Positions 45,490 to 55,774 of a DNA stretch of 64,000 nucleotides are shown one piece after another. The stretch lies in contig JAWKPC010000002.1 of assembly GCA_041390865.1 (NCBI GenBank), positions 248,001 through 312,000 of the forward strand, given 5' to 3'. The notes under the pieces were generated by a model. The model was not told where the DNA came from, did no database searches, and was given only the letters and a program-made list of their open reading frames with translations. This DNA comes from JAUIIK01 sp041390865 (GTDB lineage: Bacteria; Chloroflexota; Chloroflexia; Thermomicrobiales; CFX8). Position 1 is the stretch's first letter; each line of letters begins with the position of its first letter. The position numbers and the translations under genes are program-made.

Positions 45490-47283
45490 ATGAGCAAGAC
45501 CGTTGGAGATTTCATACTGGAACGGCTCTATGACTGGGGCGTGCGCCGAGTCTTCGGCTACCCCGGCGATGGAATCAACGGCATCATGCTGGCATTCGAA
45601 CACTCGGACCAGCGACCGGATTTCGTCCAGGTTCGCCATGAGGAGATGGCCGCGTTCATGGCCTGCGGCCACGCGAAATTCACCGGCGAAGTCGGGGTCT
45701 GTCTCGCAACCTCCGGTCCCGGCGCGATCCATCTGCTGAACGGCCTCTACGACGCGAAGAAGGATCACCAGCCGGTCGTCGCGATCGTCGCGCAGCAGGC
45801 GCTCTCAACGCTTGGCGGCAGCTACCAGCAGGAAATCGACCTGATGTCGCTCTTCAAGGATGTTGCCCACGAGTATGTTCATACGATGGCGACGCCGTCC
45901 CAGACCCGGCACCTCATCGACCGCGCGCTGCGCACCGCGCTTGCCGAACGCACCGTGACCTGCATCATCGTCCCGAACGACGTCCAGGAGATGGATGCGG
46001 TCGAGCAGCCGGCTCATGCGCACGGCACGATCCACTCCAGCATCGGCTACACGCCGCCGAGGATCGTCCCCCGGGACGGCGATCTGCAGGAAGCGGCCAG
46101 GATCCTGAACGAGGGGTCCAAGGTCGCGATGCTGGTCGGCGCCGGCGCGCTCGACGCGACCGACGAGGTCATCAAAGTTGCCGAGGAACTTGGCGCGGGG
46201 GTCGCGACCGCGCTGCTCGGTATCGGGGCAGTGCCGAATGATCTCCCGTTCGTGACCGGCTCGATTGGCCTGCTCGGGACGAAGCCGAGCTGGGACCTGA
46301 TGGACAACTGCGACACGCTATTGATGGTCGGTTCGAGCTTCCCATACTCCGAGTTCCTGCCCGAGGAGGGCAGCGCCAGGGGCGTTCAGATCGATATCGA
46401 CGCCAAGATGCTCGGTATTCGCTACCCGATGGACGTGCAGCTCGTCGGGGATAGCCGCGAGACCCTGCGGGCACTCCTGCCGTTCCTGGAACGGAAGACC
46501 GATCGGTCCTGGCGCGAAGAGATCGAGGACAACGTGCGGGACTGGCGCAAGGTCCTCGAAGGGCGGGCGATGAACGACGCCGACCCGATCAATCCCCAGC
46601 GGGTCTTCTGGGAGCTGTCCCCCAGATTGCCCGATGACAGCATCATCTCGGCCGATTCAGGCTCGGCGGCAAACTGGTTTGCCCGCGACCTTGTCTTCCG
46701 CAGGGGCATGATCGCGACGCTCTCCGGCAATCTGGCCACGATGGGGCCGGGGGTTCCCTATTCGATCGCCGCGAAATTCGCCCATCCGGATCGGGTTGCG
46801 GTCGCCTGCGTCGGCGATGGAGCGATGCAGATGAACGGCATGAACGAGCTGATCACGATCTCGAAGTATTGGGAGCGCTGGAGCGACCCCCGGATGGTGA
46901 TTCTCGTCCTCAATAATCAGGATCTGAACCAGGTGACCTGGGAGCAGCGGGTTATGGTCGGCGATCCGAAGTTCGAGGCGTCGCAGAATGTTCCGCGCTT
47001 CCCATTTGCCGAGTACGCAGACCTCGTCGGATTGAAGGGGATCAGCGTCCACAATCCCGACGATCTCGGACAGGCCTTCGACGCCGCATTCTCGGCCGAC
47101 CGGCCGACCGTCGTCGATGTCATGACCGATCCGAACGTTCCTCCGCTTCCGCCGCACATTACCGTCGAGCAGGCGAAGGCGTTCGCTTCGGCGCTCGTCC
47201 ATGGCGATCCGGATCTGCGCGGCGTGATCCAGCAAACGTTCAAGGATGCCGCTGAATCGTTCATTCCGGGCCGTGGTGATTGA
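45490..47283 (+). CDS. Thiamine pyrophosphate-dependent enzyme (acetolactate synthase / pyruvate oxidase type)
   Basis: 597 residues from ATG 45490 (MSKTVGDFILERLYDWGVRRVFGYPGDG), with AAAGGA upstream. Three domains: N-terminal PYR domain with catalytic Glu in VQVRHEEMAAFMACGHAKF, central TPP_enzyme_M, and C-terminal PP domain with CVGDGAMQMNGMNELITI and LNNQDLNQVTWEQ (G-D-G to N-N Mg-TPP motif). The family includes acetolactate synthase, pyruvate oxidase and pyruvate:quinone dehydrogenase. Context with an enolase-type dehydratase and a hydroxyacid dehydrogenase suggests handling of a keto acid from sugar acids. It overlaps the next gene by eight bases. Confidence 0.88.
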   Translation: MSKTVGDFILERLYDWGVRRVFGYPGDGINGIMLAFEHSDQRPDFVQVRHEEMAAFMACGHAKFTGEVGVCLATSGPGAIHLLNGLYDAKKDHQPVVAIVAQQALSTLGGSYQQEIDLMSLFKDVAHEYVHTMATPSQTRHLIDRALRTALAERTVTCIIVPNDVQEMDAVEQPAHAHGTIHSSIGYTPPRIVPRDGDLQEAARILNEGSKVAMLVGAGALDATDEVIKVAEELGAGVATALLGIGAVPNDLPFVTGSIGLLGTKPSWDLMDNCDTLLMVGSSFPYSEFLPEEGSARGVQIDIDAKMLGIRYPMDVQLVGDSRETLRALLPFLERKTDRSWREEIEDNVRDWRKVLEGRAMNDADPINPQRVFWELSPRLPDDSIISADSGSAANWFARDLVFRRGMIATLSGNLATMGPGVPYSIAAKFAHPDRVAVACVGDGAMQMNGMNELITISKYWERWSDPRMVILVLNNQDLNQVTWEQRVMVGDPKFEASQNVPRFPFAEYADLVGLKGISVHNPDDLGQAFDAAFSADRPTVVDVMTDPNVPPLPPHITVEQAKAFASALVHGDPDLRGVIQQTFKDAAESFIPGRGD

Positions 47284-48387
47284 TCGCATCGAACGTATCC
47301 GGACCGCGGCGTATACCGTCCCGACCGATGAGCCGGAGTCAGACGGGACGCTGACCTGGGATAGCACCACTATCGTCGTTGTCCGGGTTGATGCGGGCGG
47401 AACGACCGGCCTTGGATACGCCTACACGGATGCTGTGGCTGCCCGGCTCATCGATCAGAATCTGGCGCCGCTCGTCCTGGGCCGGAATCCGCTCGATGTC
47501 CCGGGCAGCTGGAACGCCATGGTTCACTCGATCCGCAATATCGGGCGGCCCGGCATCGCCTCGTCGGCGATATCTGCGGTCGACATCGCCCTCTGGGACC
47601 TGAAAGCCCGGCTGCTGGATCTCCCCTCGCGGGCCTGCTTGGTCAAGCGCGCGAATCCGTTCCGGTCTACGGCAGTGGCGGGTTCACATCCTACTCGCTG
47701 GACAAGATCCGGCAGCAGCTCGGAGCCTGGGCCGATGCGGGGATGCCCTGGGTCAAGATGAAGGTCGGCCGGGAACCCGGCCGCGATCTGGAACGGGTCG
47801 AAACCGCGCGGCAAGCCATCGGCCCGGATACGGAGCTGATGGTCGACGCCAACGGCGCCTTCGACCGCAAACGCGCCCTCCGGTTCGCCGAGACGGTGGC
47901 CGGATACGGAGCGACCTGGTTCGAGGAGCCCGTCTCATCGGACGACCTCGCCGGGTTGCGGTTGATCCGGGATCGTGCGCCGGCAGGTATGGAGATTGCC
48001 GCCGGCGAATACGGTTACGACCGCTTCTATTTCCGGCGCATGCTCGGAGCCGGGGCCGTCGACGTTCTCCAGGCCGACATCACGCGCTGTGGAGGTGTGA
48101 CAGGCTTCCTGGAAGCGGCGGCGCTGGCGCGGTCATTCTCGATACCCCTGTCGGCGCATACGGCCCCGGCAGCCCACCTCCACGTTTGCTGTTCATTGCC
48201 GCATCTCCGCCACATCGAATACTTCCACGATCACGTCCGGATAGAGGAGATGCTCTTTGACGGTGTCGTCCGACCTGAGGATGGCCGGTTGCGGCCGGAC
48301 CCGTCGAGGCACGGCATGGGCATCACGCTACGCGACGAGGATGCTGAGAAATACAAGAAAGAAAGTGAAACGAGGAAATCGTCATGA
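47276..48387 (+). CDS. Mandelate racemase/enolase-superfamily enzyme, one-base frameshift near 47632
   Basis: About 370 residues from GTG 47276, which overlaps the TPP gene. The N-terminal capping domain is followed by VDIALWDLKARLLDLP. The frame then shifts: reading CCCC near 47630 as CCCCC restores LAGLLGQARESVPVYGSGGF. The barrel has W-V-K-M-K-V-G-R (K-x-K base), metal ligands in LMVDANGAF, TWFEEPVSSDDL and IAAGEYGYDRF, and a late His (SAHTAPAAHLHVC). This set matches the mandelate racemase subgroup, mostly acid-sugar dehydratases. Substrate not determined. Confidence 0.82.
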
Positions 48388-48399
48388 GAGAAGGAGCAG

Positions 48400-51300
48400 A
48401 TGCATAGCCCGGCAACCACGACCCGACCTGCTCCAACGGCCAACGCTCTACCATCCCATGTGACCGCTTTTCCGGCCAGAACCGCCCGGGCTCTGGCAGC
48501 CGAACTGGAAGAAGCGATCGAGGGCGAGGTGCGTTTCGACCGCGGAAGCCGGGCCCTCTATGCGAATGATTCATCCAACTATCGGCAGACGCCGATCGGT
48601 GTCGTCACCCCGAAGCACAACGAAGACGTCGTCAAAGCTGTCGAGATCTGCCGCCGGCACGGGGCGCCGATCCTGTCGCGAGGTGGAGGGACCAGCCTTG
48701 CCGGCCAGTGCTGCAACGTCGCCGTCGTGCTGGACTTCTCCAAGTACATGAACAAGATCATCGAGGTCGATCCGGACCGCAAGATTGCCCGGGTACAGCC
48801 CGGCTGCGTTCTGGACGATCTCCGGGACGCAGCCGAGAGGCATCACCTGACCTTCGCTCCGGACCCTTCAACGCATGCCTGGTGCACGCTCGGCGGGATG
48901 ATCGGGAACAATTCCTGCGGCGTTCATTCGATCATGTCGGGCCGCACGTCGGACAACGTCATCGAGCTGGATGTGCTGACTTATGACGGGACGCGGATGA
49001 CGCTCGGCGAGGTGGACGACGAAGCGTTCGACCGGACGATCCGGGAAGGCGGCCGGAAAGCCGAGATCTATCGACAACTCCGGGACCTGCGAGACGAGTA
49101 CGCCGATGAGATTCGCAAACGCTACCCCGATATCCCCCGGCGCGTATCCGGCTACAACCTGGATGATCTCCTACCGGACAACGGCTTCCAGCTCGCCCGC
49201 GCCATTGTCGGCTCCGAAGGCACGCTCGTCATCGTCCTTGAAGCGACGCTGAAGCTGGTGCCCAGCCCGCCGGAACGATCTCTGCTGGTGCTTGGCTACG
49301 ACAATGTCTTCAGCGCCGGGGACGATGTTCCGAACATCATGTCCTACGATCCGGTCGGGCTCGAAGGATTCGACGACAACCTGATCAGCTTCATGACGCG
49401 CAAGCACATGCACCCGCGCGAGCGAGGCTTGCTGCCGAAGGGTAGCGGCTGGCTGATGGTCGAGTTCGGCGGCGAGACCAAAGATGAGTCCGACAAAGCA
49501 GCACAGCGGTTGATAGATGACCTCAATCAGCGCGACGACCCTCCTTCGATGAAGCTCTTCGATGATGCCGAGGAGGAATCCCATCTCTGGGAAGTGCGGG
49601 AGTCCGGCCTGGCCGCAACGGCGCACGTGCCGGGCGAACATGAAGCCCATCCCGGTTGGGAGGACGCCGCCGCTCCGCCGGACCGGATCGGGGACTATCT
49701 GCGAGACTTCCGGGATCTGCTGAACAAGTACGGTTACGATTGCTCGCTCTACGGGCACTTCGGCCAGGGATGCATTCACGTCCGGATCGATTTCGACCTC
49801 CGGACCCACGATGGCATCCAGCACTACCTGTCATTCATCGACGAAGCCGCCGATCTCGTTGTCTCCTACGGCGGGTCCTTCTCGGCCGAGCACGGCGACG
49901 GGCAATCGAAAGCGTCGCTGCTCCCGAAGATGTTCGGTGACGAGATCATGGAGGCGTTTCGCGCGTTCAAGTCGATCTGGGATCCCGATTGGAAGATGAA
50001 CCCGGGTAAGGTCGTCGATCCCTATCAGCCGGATCAGAACCTCAGGATGGGTGTCGATTTCGATCCACCACGATTTGACACGGAGCTCGACTACGGGCCG
50101 GAGCGCGGAACATTCGCCTGGGCCAGCCTGCGTTGTGTCGGCGTCGGCAAATGCCGGAGGCCGGATGATGTCGGCGTGATGTGCCCCAGCTTCAAGGCGA
50201 CCCGCGAGGAGGCGGACACGACGCGAGGCCGGGCCAGGATGCTCTGGGAAATGGTCAACGGCGAGACGATTACCGACGGTTGGCGGAGCCAGGCAGTATT
50301 CGACTCGCTCGATTTGTGCCTGGCCTGTAAAGGCTGCAAGCACGACTGCCCGGTTAACGTCGACATGGCTACCTACAAGGCCGAATTCCTTTCTCACCAC
50401 TACGAAGGACGGCTCAGGCCGCGGGTAGATTACGTGATGGGCCTGATCGGCTACTCCGGGAATATCGCCTCCCACCCCCGCGGCTGGCCAACCTGGCTAC
50501 CCAGACGCCCGGATTGCGCTACCTCGCGAAGCGCGCGGCCGGCGTCCATCCGAAGCGGAGCCTTCCAAAGTTCGCGCACGAGTCGTTCACTGACTGGTTC
50601 GCACGCCAGCCTGCCCGGAATCCCGAAGGAGAGCGCGTTCTGCTCTGGCCGGACACCTTCAACGATCTCTTCTTCCCGGACAATCTAAAGGCGGCGACGG
50701 AGGTTCTGCAGCGATTCGGCTACCGGGTCGCGTTGCCGGAGATGGCGGTGCCGGCCGTCCGGCCGCTCATACACAACGGGATGCTCGACCCGGCAAAGAG
50801 CGAGGTACGCCGGATCATCCGCGAAAACAACGAGGACATCCGGTCCGGGACGGCGTTCGTCGTTCTCGAGCCGAGTACGGCTTCGGTGTTCAGGGATGAT
50901 CTGAGCCGGCTGATGCCGCATGACGAGGATGCCCGGCGGCTGAGTATCCAGACCTCGACATTCGGAGAATTCCTCATGCACCGCGATCACGATCTTCCAC
51001 GGTGGGAGCGGAAGGCGATCATCCACGGCCACTGCCACGACAAGTCCGTTCTCGACTTCGATGCCGAGCGGAACGTTCTACGAAAGATGGGCATCGAGTT
51101 CGAGGAGCCGGAATCCGGCTGCTGCGGGATGGCCGGTTCGTTCGGATACGAGGCCGACCACTATGACATTTCGATGAAGATCGGCGAGATGGCCCTGCTA
51201 CCGGCCGTCCGGAAGGCAGATTCGGAGACGCTGATCATCGCCAGTGGCTTCAGCTGTCGCGAGCAGGTCCTTCAGGGCGCCGGCGTGGAACCGATGCATC

Positions 51301-51470
51301 TCGCACAGGTCGTCCGGAAGGCGATGCGGGAAGCGGACAGGCAGGACACAGAGCACCGAGTACAGAAGAGCCAGATGACGACGTCGAAACGAGCTGCCGT
51401 CGCCGCCGGCGCGATAGCTGCCGCGGCCGGAGCAAGCGCGATCGTCTGGAAACAGAGACAGGGAGATTAG
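48400..51470 (+). CDS. FAD/Fe-S hydroxyacid dehydrogenase (D-lactate/glycolate type), one-base frameshift near 50480
   Basis: About 1023 residues from ATG 48400 with GAAGGAG just upstream. Domains in order: FAD-binding PCMH (ILSRGGGTSLAGQCCN), FAD-oxidase C-terminal domain, two Cys clusters (CVGVGKCRRPDDVGVMCPS and CLACKGCKHDCPVN) for [4Fe-4S] binding, and a CCG-type domain (HGHCHDKSV, GCCGMAGSFGYE). This is the GlcD-GlcF-like fused architecture that oxidises 2-hydroxyacids and passes electrons to quinone. The frame breaks in a C5 run near 50475; reading C6 continues as RLANLATQTPGLRYLAKRAAG. The final 25 residues end in an Ala-rich hydrophobic stretch. The gene follows the enolase gene by 12 bp. 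Confidence 0.86.
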
Positions 51471-51472
51471 AC

Positions 51473-51913
51473 ATGCAGGCGAAAGTGATCAATAAGGATC
51501 AACAGGAAACGACCTACGCCGTGATTTTCGATACCGGTGACGAGTTCATCTCCGGTTTGACCGGGTTCGCTGAAGAGCACGGGCTCGACGCGAGCGGCTT
51601 CAAGGCGATCGGCGCGTTCCAGCACGCCAAGCTCGGCTACTTCGACATAGAGAAGAAGGACTACAAAGAGATTCCGGTCGAAGGGCAGGTCGAGGTGCTG
51701 TCGCTTGTCGGCGACATCGCGCTCGATGACGGCCATCCCAAGGTGCACGCCCACGTCGTCCTGGGGCGCTCCGACGGCTCCACGGTCGGCGGCCACATCC
51801 TCGAAGCGACGGTCCGGCCGACGCTGGAAGTTGTCCTGACCGAATCTCCGGCGCACTTGCGGCGGAAAAGCGATCCGGATACCGGGCTTGCGCTGATTGA
51901 TCTGGAGGAGTGA
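51473..51913 (+). CDS. PPC/DUF296-domain protein
   Basis: 146 residues starting two bases after the preceding stop. The PCC (plants and prokaryotes conserved) domain is recognisable from EFISGLTGFAEEHGLDASGFKAIGAFQHAKLGYFD and HPKVHAHVVLGRSDGSTVGGHILEATVRPTLEVVL. The His residues of V-H-A-H and G-G-H may bind metal. Bacterial members are often called DNA-binding but evidence is thin. Being last in the TPP-enolase-dehydrogenase operon, it may be an accessory or sensor protein for that pathway. Confidence 0.85.
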   Translation: MQAKVINKDQQETTYAVIFDTGDEFISGLTGFAEEHGLDASGFKAIGAFQHAKLGYFDIEKKDYKEIPVEGQVEVLSLVGDIALDDGHPKVHAHVVLGRSDGSTVGGHILEATVRPTLEVVLTESPAHLRRKSDPDTGLALIDLEE

Positions 51914-52163
51914 GCCGTCGGGGCCGGGGTGCCGCCCCCGGCAAGCCGGATGCCAGCCGATCAGTTCATCGGCTATCCTTGGAGAACAGGTAGCGTTCGT
52001 GTTGTGATGGTATTCGCCTCCGAGGAGCCCGGCGTGCCATAGGCGAACAGACAACGCCAGGGACCGCTCCACGACCTCCCAATCTTTGAATAGGACCGGG
52101 CGCAGTGAATGGCGCCGGAAACCGCAGCCGACTATCGACGAGTAGCCAGGACTGTAGCGACCA

Positions 52164-53909
52164 GTGCCACACGAAACCGACATCATCGCAACGATCACCG
52201 CTGCGGTTGTGGCTGCGGCGATTGCCGGTCACATCGCGGCGTTGCTCCGGATGCCGCCGATCCTCGGTTTCCTGCTGGCCGGTGTAGCTGTCGGGCCGTT
52301 CACTCCCGGGCCGATCGCCGATTCCAGCATTGCCAATCAGCTGGCCGAGTTCGGGATCATTCTCCTGATGTTCGGCGTCGGCATCCATTTCTCGCTGAAA
52401 GATCTGCGAGCCATCCTCAGGATCGTCCTGCCCGCGGCAACCGCCCAGCTCGTTCTGCTGGCCGTCCTGGTGGCGGCCCTGCTCAGTCTCTGGGGCTGGG
52501 GGCTCGGGCCAGGGTTGCTGATGGGTATCGCCATCTCGATCGCCAGTACCGTCATCGTCGTCCACGCCTTCGATCGGAGAGGCGAGCTCGATTCCCTGCA
52601 CGGCCGGGTTGCCGTCGGCTGGCTGGTGATCGAAGACCTGCTGACCGTCCTGGTGCTGATTCTGGTGCCGCTGCTCGCGTCCGACGGCGGCGGATCGCTG
52701 ATGTCGATCGTCGAGGCGGTTGGCATCGGGATCGGTGAGGTCGCGCTGCTCTCCGTCGGCTTGATCGTTATCGGGATGCGGGTCGTTCCACGGCTGCTGC
52801 TGCTGACTGCCCGGATGAACTCGCGCGAGCTGCGTCTGGTGACGGTGCTGGCGCTGGCACTCGGGATCGCCTACGGCGCGGCGACGCTCTTCGAGGTCTC
52901 CTTCGCCCTCGGCGCGTTCCTGGCCGGGCTGGTCGTCAGCGAGGCGGACATCAGCCATCAGGCGGCCGCGGACGCGTTGCCGCTCCAGGACGCGTTCGCC
53001 GCGCTCTTTTTCGTTTCGGTCGGCATGCTCTTCGACCCCGGCTTCCTGCTGGAAGAGCCGGTGCTGGTCATCGTTATCGTCTTGCTGATTGTCGTGGCGA
53101 AGCCGATCGTTACCCAGCTGTTGCTCTCGGCCCTGCACTTCCCGGACCGGCCCGGTCTGCTAATCTCCGCCAGCAGGGCGCAGATCGGCGAATTCTCGTT
53201 CATTCTCGCCAGTCTGGGGTTGAGCGAGGGGATCTTCGACGACGATCAGGTCAGCCTGATCCTTGCCGGCTCGATCATCTCGATTCTCCTGAATCCCTGG
53301 ATGTTCTCGGGAGCGCAGCGTATCTCCCACCACATTCCGATGCCTCTCCCAGTCCGGCTACCGTTCCGGCCGTTCCACATCGAGCCGGCGCCGGCGTCGA
53401 GCATGGAGGGCCATGTCGTCGTCCTAGGCGGCGGGCGGGTCGGTGGGCTGATCATCGCCGAGCTGCGCCAGCTGAATATCCCGGTCGTCGTCGTGGATTA
53501 TCACCGCGACGTGGTCGAATCCCTGCGGGCTTCCGGGATCTCGTCCATCTACGGTGATGTCGCGAACCCCCAGATGATGCAGCATCTCAATCTCCCGCAT
53601 GCCCGGGTGCTGGTTGTCGCGATTTCCGACGAGATCGCTGCCCGGCTGGCTGTCGAGCGGATACGCCAGACGATGCCGCACCTCCCGATCGTCGTCCGGA
53701 CTCACACCGAGAGCGAGCGCGCCCATCTCGACGCGCTGCCGCTGACCGAGGCGGTCATGGGCGAACGCGAGCTGGCGATCGAGATGGCCAGCTCCACGTT
53801 GCGGCAGTTCGGATTCGCGCTGGACGAGCTGGATGCCGTCGAGCAGGAGTTGCGCCGCCTGCCTGAGGAAGAAACGACGATCGCTTCCCTGGGCGACGGG
53901 AAACCCTAG
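52164..53909 (+). CDS. CPA2-family cation:proton antiporter with TrkA-N domain
   Basis: 581 residues from GTG 52164. About twelve transmembrane helices in the first 400 residues, beginning IATITAAVVAAAIAGHIAALLRMPPILGFLLAGVAVGP, typical of KefB/YbaL. The cytoplasmic TrkA-N (RCK) domain starts VVVLGGGRVGGLIIAELRQL with a nucleotide-binding G-x-G-x-x-G-like loop and an acidic VVDYHRD. Such proteins exchange K+ or Na+ for protons, gated by nucleotides. No glutathione-specific accessory gene is nearby. Monocistronic, 250 bp after the PPC gene. Confidence 0.88.
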   Translation: MPHETDIIATITAAVVAAAIAGHIAALLRMPPILGFLLAGVAVGPFTPGPIADSSIANQLAEFGIILLMFGVGIHFSLKDLRAILRIVLPAATAQLVLLAVLVAALLSLWGWGLGPGLLMGIAISIASTVIVVHAFDRRGELDSLHGRVAVGWLVIEDLLTVLVLILVPLLASDGGGSLMSIVEAVGIGIGEVALLSVGLIVIGMRVVPRLLLLTARMNSRELRLVTVLALALGIAYGAATLFEVSFALGAFLAGLVVSEADISHQAAADALPLQDAFAALFFVSVGMLFDPGFLLEEPVLVIVIVLLIVVAKPIVTQLLLSALHFPDRPGLLISASRAQIGEFSFILASLGLSEGIFDDDQVSLILAGSIISILLNPWMFSGAQRISHHIPMPLPVRLPFRPFHIEPAPASSMEGHVVVLGGGRVGGLIIAELRQLNIPVVVVDYHRDVVESLRASGISSIYGDVANPQMMQHLNLPHARVLVVAISDEIAARLAVERIRQTMPHLPIVVRTHTESERAHLDALPLTEAVMGERELAIEMASSTLRQFGFALDELDAVEQELRRLPEEETTIASLGDGKP

Positions 53910-53976
53910 CCCGGATCTGGCCCGGCGGCGTCCTGTCGATATTTCCGGCGGGCCATCATCAATAGCGGGCTGCGTC

Positions 53977-54684
53977 TCAGCAGCCGAGTTGTGAGGCGAG
54001 ATCCAGGAAGTCCGAAGCGACGATCTCCCAGTCGCCGGCCGGTTCGAGATCGGTCGACTGCCCCGGACCGTGCTCGGCCGGACGGATGACGAAGGCGGTG
54101 CGGAAGCCGCAGGCCGACGCCGCGACGAGATCGCCGTTGTGGGCGGCGACCATCATGCACTGGCCGGGATCGAGGCCGAGCGAACGCGCCGTGGCCAGGT
54201 ATGCCTCCGGCTGCGGCTTATAGGCCCGGGCGACCTCTGCGCCGAGAATCGCGTCCCAGGGCAGGCCGGCCCGTTTAGCCATATTGACCATCAGAGCGAT
54301 GTTGCCGTTGGAGAGCGTCGCCAGGATGTAGCGTTCTTTGAGCCGCTTCAAGCCCTCGACAGTATCCGGCCAGGGATCGAGCCGGTGCCATGCCTGATTG
54401 AGATGGTCCTTGTCTTCTTCGGTCAGGCCGGCAATCCCGTGCCTGTCCAGCACTTGATCGAGGCTCTGGCGATGGAGTTCGTCGAGGATCGCCCAGGGGA
54501 TTTCGCCGGTCCTCACTTTCTCCATCGACGGCTGATAGAGAGCTCGCCAGTCGTCCGCGAATTGCTCCCAATCGGTCGAAATGCCTCTAGCCTCGCCGAA
54601 TACCCGTCCCTCGCGGGCGATGCTCGCCCGCCAGTCGACAACGGTCCCGAAGACATCGAACGTCAGGGCTCTAATGGCGCTCAT
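53977..54684 (-). CDS. HAD-superfamily haloacid dehalogenase type II
   Basis: 235 residues. Motif I ALTFDVFGTVVDWRASI holds the nucleophilic Asp; motif II is LATLSNGNIALM; the Lys and the late acidic motif lie in ARAYKPQPEAYL and MVAAHNGDLVAASACGFRTAFV. The pattern matches L-2-haloacid dehalogenases, which hydrolyse short 2-haloacids, but many members are other phosphatase-like enzymes. The canonical A-A-H-N-W-D has Gly for Trp. It lies 237 bp downstream of the SDR gene on the same strand and may be independently expressed. Confidence 0.85.
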   Translation of the reverse strand: MSAIRALTFDVFGTVVDWRASIAREGRVFGEARGISTDWEQFADDWRALYQPSMEKVRTGEIPWAILDELHRQSLDQVLDRHGIAGLTEEDKDHLNQAWHRLDPWPDTVEGLKRLKERYILATLSNGNIALMVNMAKRAGLPWDAILGAEVARAYKPQPEAYLATARSLGLDPGQCMMVAAHNGDLVAASACGFRTAFVIRPAEHGPGQSTDLEPAGDWEIVASDFLDLASQLGC

Positions 54685-54921
54685 GTTCGTTGGGGCTCTG
54701 CTCTCCGTGACGTCCAGAATTGCGGGTGCTTACTCGCCCGGCATCTCTGGCGAGCATCGTAGCATCGCCATGTGTGCCGAAGTACCGGACAAAACCACCC
54801 AAGCCCCGTCCTGTCTTCTCGGAGGAAGGCGGTAGCCCGTGCAGCGTGTGGCGCACCAGGCGCGAGGCGTGAGATGAGTTGCCGTTGACCGCTCGGAGGC
54901 GTCGGGTTCCATACGGACTGA

Positions 54922-55722
54922 CTACGTCATATCCTGGTGTCCGAGCGGACCTTCGACGCGGAGCTTTCCTGCTGAATAACCTCCATCGACCACGAGGGTT
55001 TGGCCGGTGATGAACCTTGCCTGATCAGATGCCATAAACAGGACTGCGTCGGCGATCTCGTCCGGCGTTCCCAACCGTCCGAGCGGGACCTGGTTAACGA
55101 ATACCTTCTGGTATTCCGGCGACTGAACGTCCCGCGAAATGTTCGCAATGTTGGTGAGTCCAGGGGATACGACATTCGAGGTGATGCCGTGGCGGCCAAG
55201 CTCCAATGCCAGGACCCTCGAGAGCTGGATCTCGGCAGCTTTCGATGCGGCGTGTGGTCCGGAGCGCGGACGCGCGTTGTTGCCGGCCGTCGACCCGATC
55301 AGAATGATGCGGCCGCCGTCCCCCTGCTCGATCAGCTGCCGTCCAACCGCCCGGCTCAGGAGAAACGCTCCGCGAAGCTGTACGCCGACCTGCAGGTCCC
55401 AATCTTCATCGGAGAGATCGACAATTTCCTTATGGACGCCGGTTCCCGCGCCATGCACCAGGATGTCGACCCGACCGAAGCGATCGACCGTCTCCGCAAC
55501 CAGTCGATCGACCTGGGAGCTATCGCGAACGTCGGTATGGCGGTAGAACGTCTGAAGATTTCTGGCAGTCAGTTCCCGGGCTGTTTGCTCTCCCCATTCG
55601 TCGTCGATATCGGCAATCGCCGTCATCGCCCCGGCTTCGGCAAATCGAGTGAGGATGACGCGACAGATTCCTCCCGCCGCGCCGGAGACGATTGCGACCT
55701 TGCCGGTGAAATCTGCGGTCAT
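54922..55722 (-). CDS. SDR-family oxidoreductase with the catalytic Tyr replaced by His
   Basis: 266 residues. NAD(P)-binding segment VAIVSGAAGGICRVIL (last Gly of T-G-x-x-x-G-x-G altered to C), acidic IADID after strand 2 (suggesting NAD preference), VHGAGTG where N-A-G is usual, and the active-site region ILIGSTAGNNARPRSGPHAASKAA. The Ser and Lys are present but the position normally Tyr is His (CAC codon near 55250). C-terminal VDGGYSAGKLR is intact. This may reduce activity or alter chemistry, or be a base error. It is the last of the sugar-oxidation genes after the two Gfo/Idh/MocA genes. Confidence 0.82.
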   Translation of the reverse strand: MTADFTGKVAIVSGAAGGICRVILTRFAEAGAMTAIADIDDEWGEQTARELTARNLQTFYRHTDVRDSSQVDRLVAETVDRFGRVDILVHGAGTGVHKEIVDLSDEDWDLQVGVQLRGAFLLSRAVGRQLIEQGDGGRIILIGSTAGNNARPRSGPHAASKAAEIQLSRVLALELGRHGITSNVVSPGLTNIANISRDVQSPEYQKVFVNQVPLGRLGTPDEIADAVLFMASDQARFITGQTLVVDGGYSAGKLRVEGPLGHQDMT

Positions 55723-55774
55723 CTCGGGATGTCTTTCCGTTTCGTGGCGATTGATATTCTGTACCGGGCGTCGA

